From contig JAJYSO010000071.1 in the NCBI GenBank assembly GCA_021793535.1, positions 1 through 7,701 on the forward strand: DNA of 7,701 nucleotides, in the 5' to 3' direction. Shown in pieces: positions 1 to 6,215 of the stretch (position 1 is the stretch's first letter; every line of letters starts with the position of its first letter). Below the pieces are notes generated by a model that saw only the letters and a list, made by a program, of their open reading frames with translations, did no database searches and had not been told where the DNA came from. A program made the translations under genes and the position numbers. This stretch comes from Bacteroidota bacterium (GTDB taxonomy: Bacteria > Bacteroidota > Bacteroidia > Flavobacteriales > Flavobacteriaceae).

Positions 1-853
1 GATAATGCCACGTATTTTTCGAATGCTTGCGAGTCGCCTCTCCACGTTTTGCTTCCTCAGCGGAAATAATAGCCATGATGTGATCACTTTTTTCCGCTTT
101 TTGGAGTCGATCTGCAAATTTGGGAGCCAATACATCATTTGGATTTTGAAGCGTACCGGTTGCCCAGACTATATATTTATCAGGTACGGTAATCTCGACA
201 TTGAAATCATCGAAATCGTTATAAAACTCTTGGGTTCCATTGTAGTTAAACTCATTCCATCCATTGGTGTCGTCATATACGGCGATACGAGGGAAAAAAT
301 AAGCGATAAAGTAAGAGCCCTCATCAACTTGGCCGGTTCGGTTATGGGAAGTTTCATTTAAGGTATAAGACCAATGAATGACAAACTGGATTTCTTCTTT
401 GGGCTTGAGTGCAGGAATCGGCAGGTACATATTTGTGGCTTCAATGGTTAAGGACTGGACGTCTTCTTCTTGTCCATTGACTTGTAGCTTTTCGATTTTT
501 ACGCCATCGGTCAGATCTTTAGGTTCGACATGGCCCATGAAATGACCATCTCGAGGCATTCCTTTTTGATAGTAATTGGGGAATAATTTAAAGAGTATTT
601 TAGCCAAAGTATCCGGACTATTGTTGGTATAGGTAATGGTTTCTTCACCAGTAATCAAACGGGTTTTGGGATCAAACTTAACTTGAATGTCATACTGGGA
701 TTTATTTTGCCAGTAATTTACTCCTGGTATGCCTTCCATACTTCGTGTTCTATGGGTATAGGCTTTCTGAATATTCGTGGGAACAGGCAGAGAGGGTTGC
801 GCAAATAAGGCGCCACATAAAAGTAAACTAAAATAGAAATATAAATATCGCAT
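1..853 (-). CDS. M1-family metallopeptidase (aminopeptidase N-like), N-terminal part; cut by the left window edge
   Basis: I translated this frame by hand: it opens with ATG at 853 and stays open for 284 codons to base 1, so the C-terminal part is outside the window. Residues 1-18 form a hydrophobic signal peptide (MRYLYFYFSLLLCGALFA) with a likely signal peptidase I cut before Q19, so the enzyme should be periplasmic or secreted. The rest matches the N-terminal beta-sandwich domain of Bacteroidota M1 peptidases: GIPGVNYWQN (41-50), a D-P-K-T-R stretch (61-65), ITYTNNSPDTL (73-83), YFFPRIAVYDD (185-195) with GW just after, and VWATG (229-233). M1 enzymes are zinc aminopeptidases with HExxH and a downstream glutamate. 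Those catalytic residues would lie left of base 1, so activity cannot be judged here. The gene has its own predicted promoter and is probably not part of the radA operon upstream. The family call is confident; substrate is unknown. Confidence 0.86.
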   Translation of the reverse strand, partial: MRYLYFYFSLLLCGALFAQPSLPVPTNIQKAYTHRTRSMEGIPGVNYWQNKSQYDIQVKFDPKTRLITGEETITYTNNSPDTLAKILFKLFPNYYQKGMPRDGHFMGHVEPKDLTDGVKIEKLQVNGQEEDVQSLTIEATNMYLPIPALKPKEEIQFVIHWSYTLNETSHNRTGQVDEGSYFIAYFFPRIAVYDDTNGWNEFNYNGTQEFYNDFDDFNVEITVPDKYIVWATGTLQNPNDVLAPKFADRLQKAEKSDHIMAIISAEEAKRGEATRKHSKNTWHY

Positions 854-954
854 GAGGGATAGGGTATAATTTTTTAAAAGTAATCAAAAATCTTCTTTTT
901 TAGCTATTTATTTTTGCTTGATGCAGTACGAAGAGCTTGATTTATAGGAAGAAG

Positions 955-987
955 CAAAGGTAACCCAAATTGGTCTTATGAATCCAA
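955..987 (-). promoter_or_regulatory. Predicted Bacteroidota-type promoter for the M1 peptidase gene
   Basis: On the minus strand, 962-955 reads TACCTTTG, a perfect match to the Bacteroidota -7 consensus TAnnTTTG. A TTG at 987-985 lies 22 bases upstream, within the 17-23 spacing described for the -33 element in this phylum. Transcription would begin near 948-950, giving an untranslated leader of roughly 95 bases before the ATG at 853. The remainder of the 219-base gap (854-1072) shows no gene and no convincing terminator. The start point is inferred, not measured. Confidence 0.55.
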
Positions 988-1072
988 TGCGGATTAAAAA
1001 AATAGTTTCTGTCTTCAATAAGAGGCAGTAGACTTTACTCGAATTTGTTGTTCGATTGCACAATTTCCAAAG

Positions 1073-1687
1073 TTAAATTGTCCATTGATCGTGAACGATA
1101 GCTCTTAAAATGGGCTTTTGACCTTGTTTTTCAATAACTAAAATCAAGCTTTTCCAATCCATGCCTCCATATTCTTCAGTTCCCGCTTTGTAGAATTGAA
1201 CGAATTGAGCTTTAGGGAACAGGTCTTGAGCGTTTTGAAGACTATTTCCGTATGCTTTGGGACGGTCGGAGTACTGGTTGACCTCCACCTTTTCATCGCC
1301 GAAGTCGATGTCAAAAACAAATTTTTGAAGATAATCTGGTATACTGAGATTTAGGGAATCTCCTGTACCGTCTGCATACCCCCAAAACCACTTTTTATCT
1401 GAAGGATGCTTTAATTCCTCTAGCCGGAGTTGTTGAGCGGTCGAGTCGATATGAGCATAAGGAGAAAAGAGAATACTTTCCTTTACGTAAGGGCTTAAGG
1501 AGTCGATAGCTCCCTTTTGTAATTGCTCCAATGCGTATTGAGCGAAATTGAGCTCATCTGAAAAAGTACGGTGTTCTTCTTTTTGTGTTGTATTCTCTTT
1601 TACAGCTTTTGATGGATTGGCATTGGTGCTCTTTTTACAAGAAGTAACGAATAAGAAGAGCAATAGGGGAAGATAAAATCTATACAT
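1073..1687 (-). CDS. Conserved small lipoprotein of unknown function, last gene of the panC-radA cluster
   Basis: The 204-residue product starts with a short hydrophobic signal sequence ending in a lipobox, V14-T15-S16-C17, so it should be lipidated on Cys17. Residues 18-19 are KK and a Ser/Asn/Lys-rich linker follows. No acidic lipoprotein export signal of the kind known in Bacteroidota follows the cysteine, which favours the periplasmic side of a membrane, but this is weak evidence. The mature part is mixed alpha/beta. The C-terminus carries GGMDWKSLILVIE and then IVHDQWTI at the very end; I recall similar endings in uncharacterised proteins of flavobacteria, but I cannot name a domain. ATG at 1687 is the only start that gives a complete signal peptide. 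It begins 22 bases after the radA stop on the same strand, so it is probably co-transcribed with radA. No function can be assigned. Confidence 0.85.
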   Translation of the reverse strand: MYRFYLPLLLFLFVTSCKKSTNANPSKAVKENTTQKEEHRTFSDELNFAQYALEQLQKGAIDSLSPYVKESILFSPYAHIDSTAQQLRLEELKHPSDKKWFWGYADGTGDSLNLSIPDYLQKFVFDIDFGDEKVEVNQYSDRPKAYGNSLQNAQDLFPKAQFVQFYKAGTEEYGGMDWKSLILVIEKQGQKPILRAIVHDQWTI

Positions 1688-1709
1688 GTCCGTGTTTATT
1701 TAAGATGAA

Positions 1710-3074
1710 TTAATCAAATAGAAAAGAAACGACTTCTTCAATCCGAGAGACTCTTTGGATATGAATATGATAGTCTTTTTTGGAAATTTTACTTTGTTTG
1801 GAAATGACAACAGTGGTAAATCCTAATTTCTCAGCCTCACTGATGCGCTGTTCTATCTTTGTGACCGGCCGGATTTCTCCTGCAAGTCCAACTTCCGCAG
1901 AAAAACAAATATCTTGTGCAATGGGAATGTCTTCATTTGAGGAAAGAATGGCAGCCATTACAGCTAGGTCTAGAGCTGTATCCTCTACCGATATCCCTCC
2001 GGTAATGTTGAGGAAGACATCCTTGGCTCCCAACTTGAACCCCGCGCGTTTTTCCAACACTGCCAATAGCATATTCAGCCGTTTTACATTAAAGCCTGTA
2101 GTGGAACGTTGTGGTGTTCCGTATACTGCTGAACTGACCAAAGCTTGGACCTCGATCATCAGGGGACGAATACCTTCCATGGTGGAGGCAATGGCAGCTC
2201 CGCTTAGATCTTGGTTGGATTTTGGAATCAATATCTCAGAAGGGTTTGTAACGGGACGAAGCCCAATTCCGAGCATTTCATATATCCCGAGCTCATTGGT
2301 AGGACCAAATCGATTTTTGTGAGCTCGTAAAATACGGTATACATGGTTTCGGTCTCCTTCGAATTGAAGGACAGTGTCAACCATGTGTTCTAGCACTTTT
2401 GGCCCTGCAATGCTCCCGTCTTTTGTAATGTGTCCGATAATTAATACCGGGGTGTGGGTCTCTTTGGCAAATTTGATCAATTCAGATGTGCTCTCTCTGA
2501 TTTGGGAGACGCTACCTGGCGAGCTTTCCACGTAATCAGTATGAAGGGTTTGAATGGAATCAATGACCAGAATATCAGGCTGTAATTGCTCAATTTGTTT
2601 AAAGATATTTTGTGTTTTGGTTTCGGTCAAGATATAACATTCTGAAGATTGCGAACTGAGGCGTTCTGCTCGCATCCTAATCTGTTGCTGGCTTTCTTCT
2701 CCCGAAACATAAAGCGTTTTATAGCGTAGGTGTAGCGCAATTTGTAATAAAAGCGTGCTTTTTCCAATGCCCGGCTCTCCTCCCAATAGGGTAAGTGACC
2801 CCGGGACCAGCCCCCCTCCTAAAACTCGGTTTAATTCTGGATCACCGGTATGTAGTCGTAGTTCCTCTTCGTATTGAATGTCTTTTATCAAAGTAGGCTT
2901 GGCCATACGACGAGCGGTCAATGGAGTATTGCTTTTCCAGTCCTTTTGATTTGGTTTTTGGATGACTTCTTCTGCAATGGTATTCCATTCTTTACAGGAA
3001 GTGCATTGTCCTTGCCATTTGGCATATTGTGCACCGCAATTCTGACAGTAAAAAGCAGTTTTTGTTTTGGCCAT
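1710..3074 (-). CDS. radA: DNA repair and recombination ATPase RadA (Sms)
   Basis: At 454 residues this is full length for bacterial RadA, a RecA-like branch-migration motor that processes recombination intermediates in the cytoplasm. All expected parts are present in order. A four-cysteine zinc finger uses C10, C13, C24 and C27. The RecA-like core has Walker A GGEPGIGKST at 98-107 and Walker B LVIDSIQ at 169-175. The RadA-specific motif KNRFG is at 253-257, followed by TNELGIYEM. A Lon-protease-like C-terminal domain runs from about 280 to the end (for example VEDTALDLAVMAA at 363-375 and FSAEVGLAGEIRPV at 391-404); in RadA this domain acts as a scaffold, not a protease. The ATG at 3074 leads directly into the zinc finger. 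No Shine-Dalgarno sequence is visible, as usual in Bacteroidota. The gene lies 13 bases after the flippase-like gene and 22 before the lipoprotein gene, all on the same strand. Confidence 0.97.
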   Translation of the reverse strand: MAKTKTAFYCQNCGAQYAKWQGQCTSCKEWNTIAEEVIQKPNQKDWKSNTPLTARRMAKPTLIKDIQYEEELRLHTGDPELNRVLGGGLVPGSLTLLGGEPGIGKSTLLLQIALHLRYKTLYVSGEESQQQIRMRAERLSSQSSECYILTETKTQNIFKQIEQLQPDILVIDSIQTLHTDYVESSPGSVSQIRESTSELIKFAKETHTPVLIIGHITKDGSIAGPKVLEHMVDTVLQFEGDRNHVYRILRAHKNRFGPTNELGIYEMLGIGLRPVTNPSEILIPKSNQDLSGAAIASTMEGIRPLMIEVQALVSSAVYGTPQRSTTGFNVKRLNMLLAVLEKRAGFKLGAKDVFLNITGGISVEDTALDLAVMAAILSSNEDIPIAQDICFSAEVGLAGEIRPVTKIEQRISEAEKLGFTTVVISKQSKISKKDYHIHIQRVSRIEEVVSFLFD

Positions 3075-3087
3075 CTGTTGAAAAACT

Positions 3088-4077
3088 TTAAGGTCTAGAA
3101 GGCAAAGGTCTCCTTTTCTTGCTTAAAATAGGCAAAACAAGCAGAGAAATGCCGCCTAATAATATGCTCAAAATGGTTTGTGTTCCCCAATCCACCCAAC
3201 CAAAGGCTTCCCCTGTTTCTTTAGCTACGCCAAATAATGAGAGGGCGGCTCCGACGGCGATAGGGTATATCCCAATGCCTCCATTTGTAATAGACACCGC
3301 AAAAGATCCTGCCATAAAGGCGACGAGCATTGCACTAAAATCTATGGTTTCCATGCCGCTGAAAGCAAACTTTAGCAAGTAGAACGTAAACACATAGGCA
3401 CCCCAGATAAAAAAGGTGTGCAGGATAAAGGCGCCTTTGTTTTTTATTTTATACACACTTCGGATCCCTTCCAAAAGCCCAGATACAAATTTTCTGAGTT
3501 TGGAAAAAATGCGGAGATTGGATTTTTTAATCAGGATAAGGAAAAAGATTCCGGCGCCAATAAGCAGTAAGATTCCCAATAAGCTGAGCCAAGGATTGAT
3601 ATGGTAACTTTCTAGGAATAGAGACAGTTCTGGTGCGTGTAATAAAATGGTACAGCTCAAAATAGCCAAGACGATAATCACATCAATGGCTCTTTCAATA
3701 ATAATGGTGCCAAATACTTTTTCAAAGGACAGTTCCTCGTAAGTGGTGACCAGAGCTCCTCTTAAAATTTCACCCGAACGTGGAATACCCAAGTTGGCTA
3801 AGTATCCTGCCATTACAGCCATAAAAGCAGTGGAAAGTTTAATGCGATACCCCAGGGGTCTTAATAAAATTCGCCAACGTTGTGCGCGGGACAAGTGAGA
3901 GCATATCCCACCCAATACGGAAACCAGCACCCAAAAGGGGTTGACCTGCAGTATATTTTGCAGTAATTTTTCGCGTTCTTCAGCAGAAAAATGATGTAGG
4001 GAATAGAAAATCAAGAAAAGCCCCAGTAGGAGGGGAAGCAGTGTTTTTAATACTTTGATTTGTTTTTTTTGAGTCAA
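3088..4077 (-). CDS. Flippase-like integral membrane protein, UPF0104 / lysylphosphatidylglycerol synthase TM-region family
   Basis: The 329-residue product is a polytopic inner-membrane protein with roughly 7-8 hydrophobic segments (about 10-27, 47-60, 82-98, 122-147, 163-184, 215-240, 246-285 and 298-317). Family hallmarks are RAQRWRILLRPLG (64-76), GYLANLGIPRSGEILR (91-106), IIERAID (126-132) and TNGGIGIYP (264-272). These match the transmembrane domain shared by MprF, YbhN and AglD-type proteins. MprF's domain flips lysyl-phosphatidylglycerol, but the synthase domain of MprF is absent here, so the substrate is unknown and true MprF function is not implied. The C-terminus is basic (KKRRPLPSRP). 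The start is TTG at 4077. The first in-frame ATG would fall at residue 86 and delete two membrane segments, so TTG (or CTG at 4083) is the best choice. It sits 6 bases after the panD stop and in the same frame. Confidence 0.85.
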   Translation of the reverse strand: MTQKKQIKVLKTLLPLLLGLFLIFYSLHHFSAEEREKLLQNILQVNPFWVLVSVLGGICSHLSRAQRWRILLRPLGYRIKLSTAFMAVMAGYLANLGIPRSGEILRGALVTTYEELSFEKVFGTIIIERAIDVIIVLAILSCTILLHAPELSLFLESYHINPWLSLLGILLLIGAGIFFLILIKKSNLRIFSKLRKFVSGLLEGIRSVYKIKNKGAFILHTFFIWGAYVFTFYLLKFAFSGMETIDFSAMLVAFMAGSFAVSITNGGIGIYPIAVGAALSLFGVAKETGEAFGWVDWGTQTILSILLGGISLLVLPILSKKRRPLPSRP

Positions 4078-4083
4078 TGACAG

Positions 4084-4434
4084 CTATTTTAATAAGTTGG
4101 TGTTTTCGTCAGGAAAAACCAAGCTGGGCTTGAATGATTTGGCAACTTCAAAGTCCATTATGGCATAGCTCATAATGATGATGATATCACCAGGAGAGAC
4201 TAGACGTGCTGCCGCTCCATTCAAAACAATCTCTCCGCTGTGTCGTTTTCCTGGAATAACATAGGTTTCTAGACGCGCTCCATTGTTATTGTTTACAATT
4301 TGTACTTTTTCTCCTTCAATAATGTTTGCGGCTTCCATGAGTTCTTCATCAATGGTTACGCTACCGATATAGTTCAAGTCTGCACCAGTTACTTTTACAC
4401 GGTGTATTTTGGATTTTACGATTTGTATTTGCAT
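4084..4434 (-). CDS. panD: Aspartate 1-decarboxylase, pyruvoyl-dependent proenzyme
   Basis: PanD converts L-aspartate to beta-alanine, the partner of pantoate in the PanC reaction. The 116 residues are the normal length for the family. The self-cleavage site is at the canonical place, G24-S25 within YIGSVTID, and Ser25 would become the pyruvoyl group of the alpha chain. Other conserved residues are also at family positions: K9, R54, T57, Y58, and N72 in the NGAAAR segment (72-77). Nothing suggests loss of activity. The ATG at 4434 is 6 bases after the panC stop on the same strand, so the two steps are very probably translated from one message. The stop is TAG, and the following membrane-protein frame continues in phase with it. 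Confidence 0.97.
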   Translation of the reverse strand: MQIQIVKSKIHRVKVTGADLNYIGSVTIDEELMEAANIIEGEKVQIVNNNNGARLETYVIPGKRHSGEIVLNGAAARLVSPGDIIIIMSYAIMDFEVAKSFKPSLVFPDENTNLLK

Positions 4435-4440
4435 GTCGAA

Positions 4441-5289
4441 TCAGTTCAAGGCCATATTGTCAATTAATCTCACATCACCTAAAAAAGCAGCAATGAAGGC
4501 TCTATACTTCTCGCCGTTTTTAAGTTGAGTTGCGGGTTCCAAGGTTTTTGAGTTAGCAATGGTAAAGTAATCTAAATTGAATTCCAAATCCTTTTCAAAA
4601 TCTAAAGTAATGGCTTTACTAATTTCTGCTACACTTTTAGTGCCAAACTCTTCTTTTGCTTTACATAAGCTTTTATAAAGTAGCGTTGCTTTGTGATACT
4701 GTGTGGGGCTGAGTCGTTCATTTCTTGAACTTCTGGCCAACCCATTTTCTTCTCTGCTGATCGGACACCCTACAATCTGGATGGGAAGGTTGAGAATCTG
4801 AATTAATTTTTTGACGATCAACAGCTGTTGATAATCCTTTTCTCCAAAATAGGCGCGATCAGGTTGAATGAGGGTAAAAAATTTACTTAGAACAGTGCCC
4901 ACACCGTCAAAATGGCCTTGGCGGAAGGCACCTTCCATTTTTCTATCTAGGCCTTCAAAGTCATAGTGATTCACCTGTAAACTACCGTTATAAATTTCGG
5001 ATGTGGAAGGTGCAAAGACGATTAATTCGCTCTGAAATTCCTCGAGTTTTTCGAGATCGTTATGGAGGTTTTTAGGGTATTTTTCAAGGTCTGAAGAGTT
5101 ATCGAATTGGGTGGGGTTTATAAAGATGCTCACCACCACGAGGTCACACTCTTTAACGGCTTGGTCAATCAAAGAGAAGTGCCCTTTGTGAAGGGCTCCC
5201 ATAGTGGGCACAAGGCCGAGTTTGGAGGTGGTTTTGTTTTTTAAGTCCAAGACATCCAGCAGCTCCTTTTTTGTCGTTTTTACGGTCAC
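4441..5289 (-). CDS. panC: Pantothenate synthetase (pantoate--beta-alanine ligase)
   Basis: PanC joins pantoate and beta-alanine with ATP to give pantothenate, the precursor of coenzyme A. The 282 residues match the family's usual length. Diagnostic motifs are the HIGH-type nucleotide-binding segment PTMGALHKGH (28-37), INPTQF (57-62), MEGAFRQGHFDGVGTV (118-133), FGEKDYQQ (148-155), SSRN (187-190) and GDVRLIDN (271-278). The start is GTG at 5289. No ATG lies between the upstream in-frame stop (near 5325-5323) and the catalytic motif, and GTG places PTMG at the normal distance from the N-terminus. It is the first gene of the minus-strand cluster. Its product uses the beta-alanine made by PanD, encoded next. 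No panB (ketopantoate hydroxymethyltransferase) is in the window. Confidence 0.97.
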   Translation of the reverse strand: MTVKTTKKELLDVLDLKNKTTSKLGLVPTMGALHKGHFSLIDQAVKECDLVVVSIFINPTQFDNSSDLEKYPKNLHNDLEKLEEFQSELIVFAPSTSEIYNGSLQVNHYDFEGLDRKMEGAFRQGHFDGVGTVLSKFFTLIQPDRAYFGEKDYQQLLIVKKLIQILNLPIQIVGCPISREENGLARSSRNERLSPTQYHKATLLYKSLCKAKEEFGTKSVAEISKAITLDFEKDLEFNLDYFTIANSKTLEPATQLKNGEKYRAFIAAFLGDVRLIDNMALN

Positions 5290-5309
5290 GTATTTTAGTT
5301 TAAAGGATG

Positions 5310-5317
5310 CAAAACTA
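5310..5317 (-). promoter_or_regulatory. Predicted -7 element of the panC-panD-flippase-radA operon promoter
   Basis: On the minus strand 5317-5310 reads TAGTTTTG, a perfect TAnnTTTG match. The -33 position is degenerate: no TTG lies 17-23 bases upstream, only ATG at spacing 19 or TTA at spacing 21. Transcription would start around 5303-5306, leaving a leader of only about 15 bases before the GTG at 5289. It is supported by position and consensus only. Confidence 0.5.
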
Positions 5318-5330
5318 ATATATTACCGAT

Positions 5331-5354
5331 AAAATACATAAAATTTTGTATTTT
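5331..5354. repeat. AT-rich imperfect inverted repeat between the divergent promoters (possible operator)
   Basis: Arms AAAATACA (5331-5338) and TGTATTTT (5347-5354) are exact reverse complements separated by 8 bases (TAAAATTT), which are themselves partly symmetric. The dyad covers most of the plus-strand -7 element (5349-5356) and the expected -33 area of the minus-strand promoter. A bound dimeric regulator could therefore affect both sides. AT-rich DNA makes such repeats fairly common by chance, and its size and lack of GC pairs make it a poor terminator. Confidence 0.35.
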
Positions 5355-5356
5355 TG
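5349..5356 (+). promoter_or_regulatory. Predicted -7 element for the glycogen synthase-like / DUF4270 gene pair
   Basis: The plus strand reads TATTTTTG, a perfect TAnnTTTG match, about 40 bases before the ATG at 5397. The -33 element is weak: TTA at 5323-5325 at spacing 23 is the nearest candidate. Transcription would begin around 5360-5363, giving a leader of about 35 bases. The second gene of the pair overlaps the first and has no room for its own promoter upstream. Confidence 0.5.
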
Positions 5357-5396
5357 CATGCCTCATAAATATAAAATTTCAAAGTAAGCCTTAATT

Positions 5397-6215
5397 ATGA
5401 AAGATAAGCGAGTCTTGTACGTATCCTCAGAAGTGATGCCTTATTCCCCACAAACTGAAATGTCGTTGATGTCTTTTGAAGCTCCGAGAATGGTGAATAG
5501 TCAAGGAGGGCAGATTCGGATTTTTATGCCGAGGTTTGGGATTATTAACGAACGTCGGCACCAGCTTCATGAAGTGATTCGGTTATCTGGGGTGAATTTA
5601 GTGATTGATGATTTGGATATGCCGTTGATTATCAAAGTGGCTTCCATCCCCAGAGAGCGTATTCAGGTTTATTTCATCGATAATGAAGACTACTTTAAAC
5701 GAAAATCAACTTATGCTGATCGTGAAGGAAACTTGTACGAGGATAATGATGAACGGGCTATATTTTTTGCGAAAGGGGTTATTGAAACTGTAAAAAAATT
5801 GAATTGGGCTCCAGATATTATCCATGTTCATGGATGGATGGCATCATTATTGCCCTTATACTTGCGTAATTATTACGGAAACGAGCCGCTGTTTGTCAAC
5901 TCTAAGATTGTGACTTCCGTCTATAATAATGGCTTCGAAGGGAGCTTAAATCCGAATATGGAAAACAAAGTTTTATTTGATGGTTTGGAGGAGGAAAGTA
6001 CAGCTCATCTTAAAGATCCCACTTATGAGGCCTTGGTAAAAACTGCAATTGAAAATTCAGATGCCGTCATTAGGGGGAGTAAAGAATATTCTGAATCTTT
6101 GGAAAAATACCTGCAAGGATTAGAATTGCCGGTATTGGACTACAAAGCTAAAGAAGAGTTTGCCAGGGCATACCAAGATTTTTACGAAACCCGAGTTTTA
6201 AATGAAGAAGACTAA
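5397..6215 (+). CDS. Half-length glycogen/starch synthase-like protein (GT5 N-terminal domain only)
   Basis: The 272 residues align with the N-terminal Rossmann half of GlgA (GT5): KRVLYVSSEVMPY (4-16), GGQIRIFMPRFG (37-48), VYFIDNEDYF (91-100), DNDERAIFFAKGV (116-128), PDIIHVHGW (139-147) and IVTSVYNNGF (171-180). Two features differ from a working enzyme. The sugar-nucleotide motif KTGGL that follows SSEV.P in GlgA is replaced by a stretch around SPQTEMS (17-23), and the aspartate of the usual HxHDW is glycine here (HVHGW). The second Rossmann half, about 200 residues that carry the other part of the active site, is absent. The frame ends cleanly and runs straight into the next gene, so no frameshift is evident. 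I recall similar short proteins annotated as glycogen/starch synthase in other Bacteroidota, so this looks like a conserved paralogue, probably without synthase activity. The symbol glgA is therefore withheld. Real function is unknown. Confidence 0.83.
   Translation: MKDKRVLYVSSEVMPYSPQTEMSLMSFEAPRMVNSQGGQIRIFMPRFGIINERRHQLHEVIRLSGVNLVIDDLDMPLIIKVASIPRERIQVYFIDNEDYFKRKSTYADREGNLYEDNDERAIFFAKGVIETVKKLNWAPDIIHVHGWMASLLPLYLRNYYGNEPLFVNSKIVTSVYNNGFEGSLNPNMENKVLFDGLEEESTAHLKDPTYEALVKTAIENSDAVIRGSKEYSESLEKYLQGLELPVLDYKAKEEFARAYQDFYETRVLNEED

Noticed and set aside
5..361. 118-codon plus-strand frame and a 62-codon minus-strand frame (169-357)
   Set aside because: Both lie within the M1 peptidase coding region in other frames; the hand-translated M1 frame carries the family motifs.
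1020..1075. Possible terminator after the small lipoprotein gene: TCGAA/TTCGA hairpin with a 7-base loop, and a T7 run further on (minus strand)
   Set aside because: The stem is only 5 bp and the T run is about 30 bases away without a GC-rich stem before it, so this is not a convincing intrinsic terminator.
1780..2322. 180-codon open frame on the plus strand opposite radA
   Set aside because: It is antisense to the conserved RadA core and Lon-like domain, shows no recognisable motif, and is explained by the codon pattern of radA.
2874..3607. Plus-strand frames of 63-87 codons opposite the radA start and the flippase-like gene
   Set aside because: They are antisense shadows with no start context, motif or spacing that would support a gene.
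3088..4077. Calling the membrane protein MprF (lysyl-phosphatidylglycerol synthase)
   Set aside because: Only the transmembrane flippase-like region is present and the soluble aminoacyl-transfer domain is missing; the wider UPF0104 family name is all the sequence supports.
5397..6215. Treating the glycogen synthase-like gene as a pseudogene
   Set aside because: The frame is uninterrupted, the retained motifs are intact, it has a plausible promoter, and its end is overlapped by the next gene, which suggests a stable short form rather than decay.
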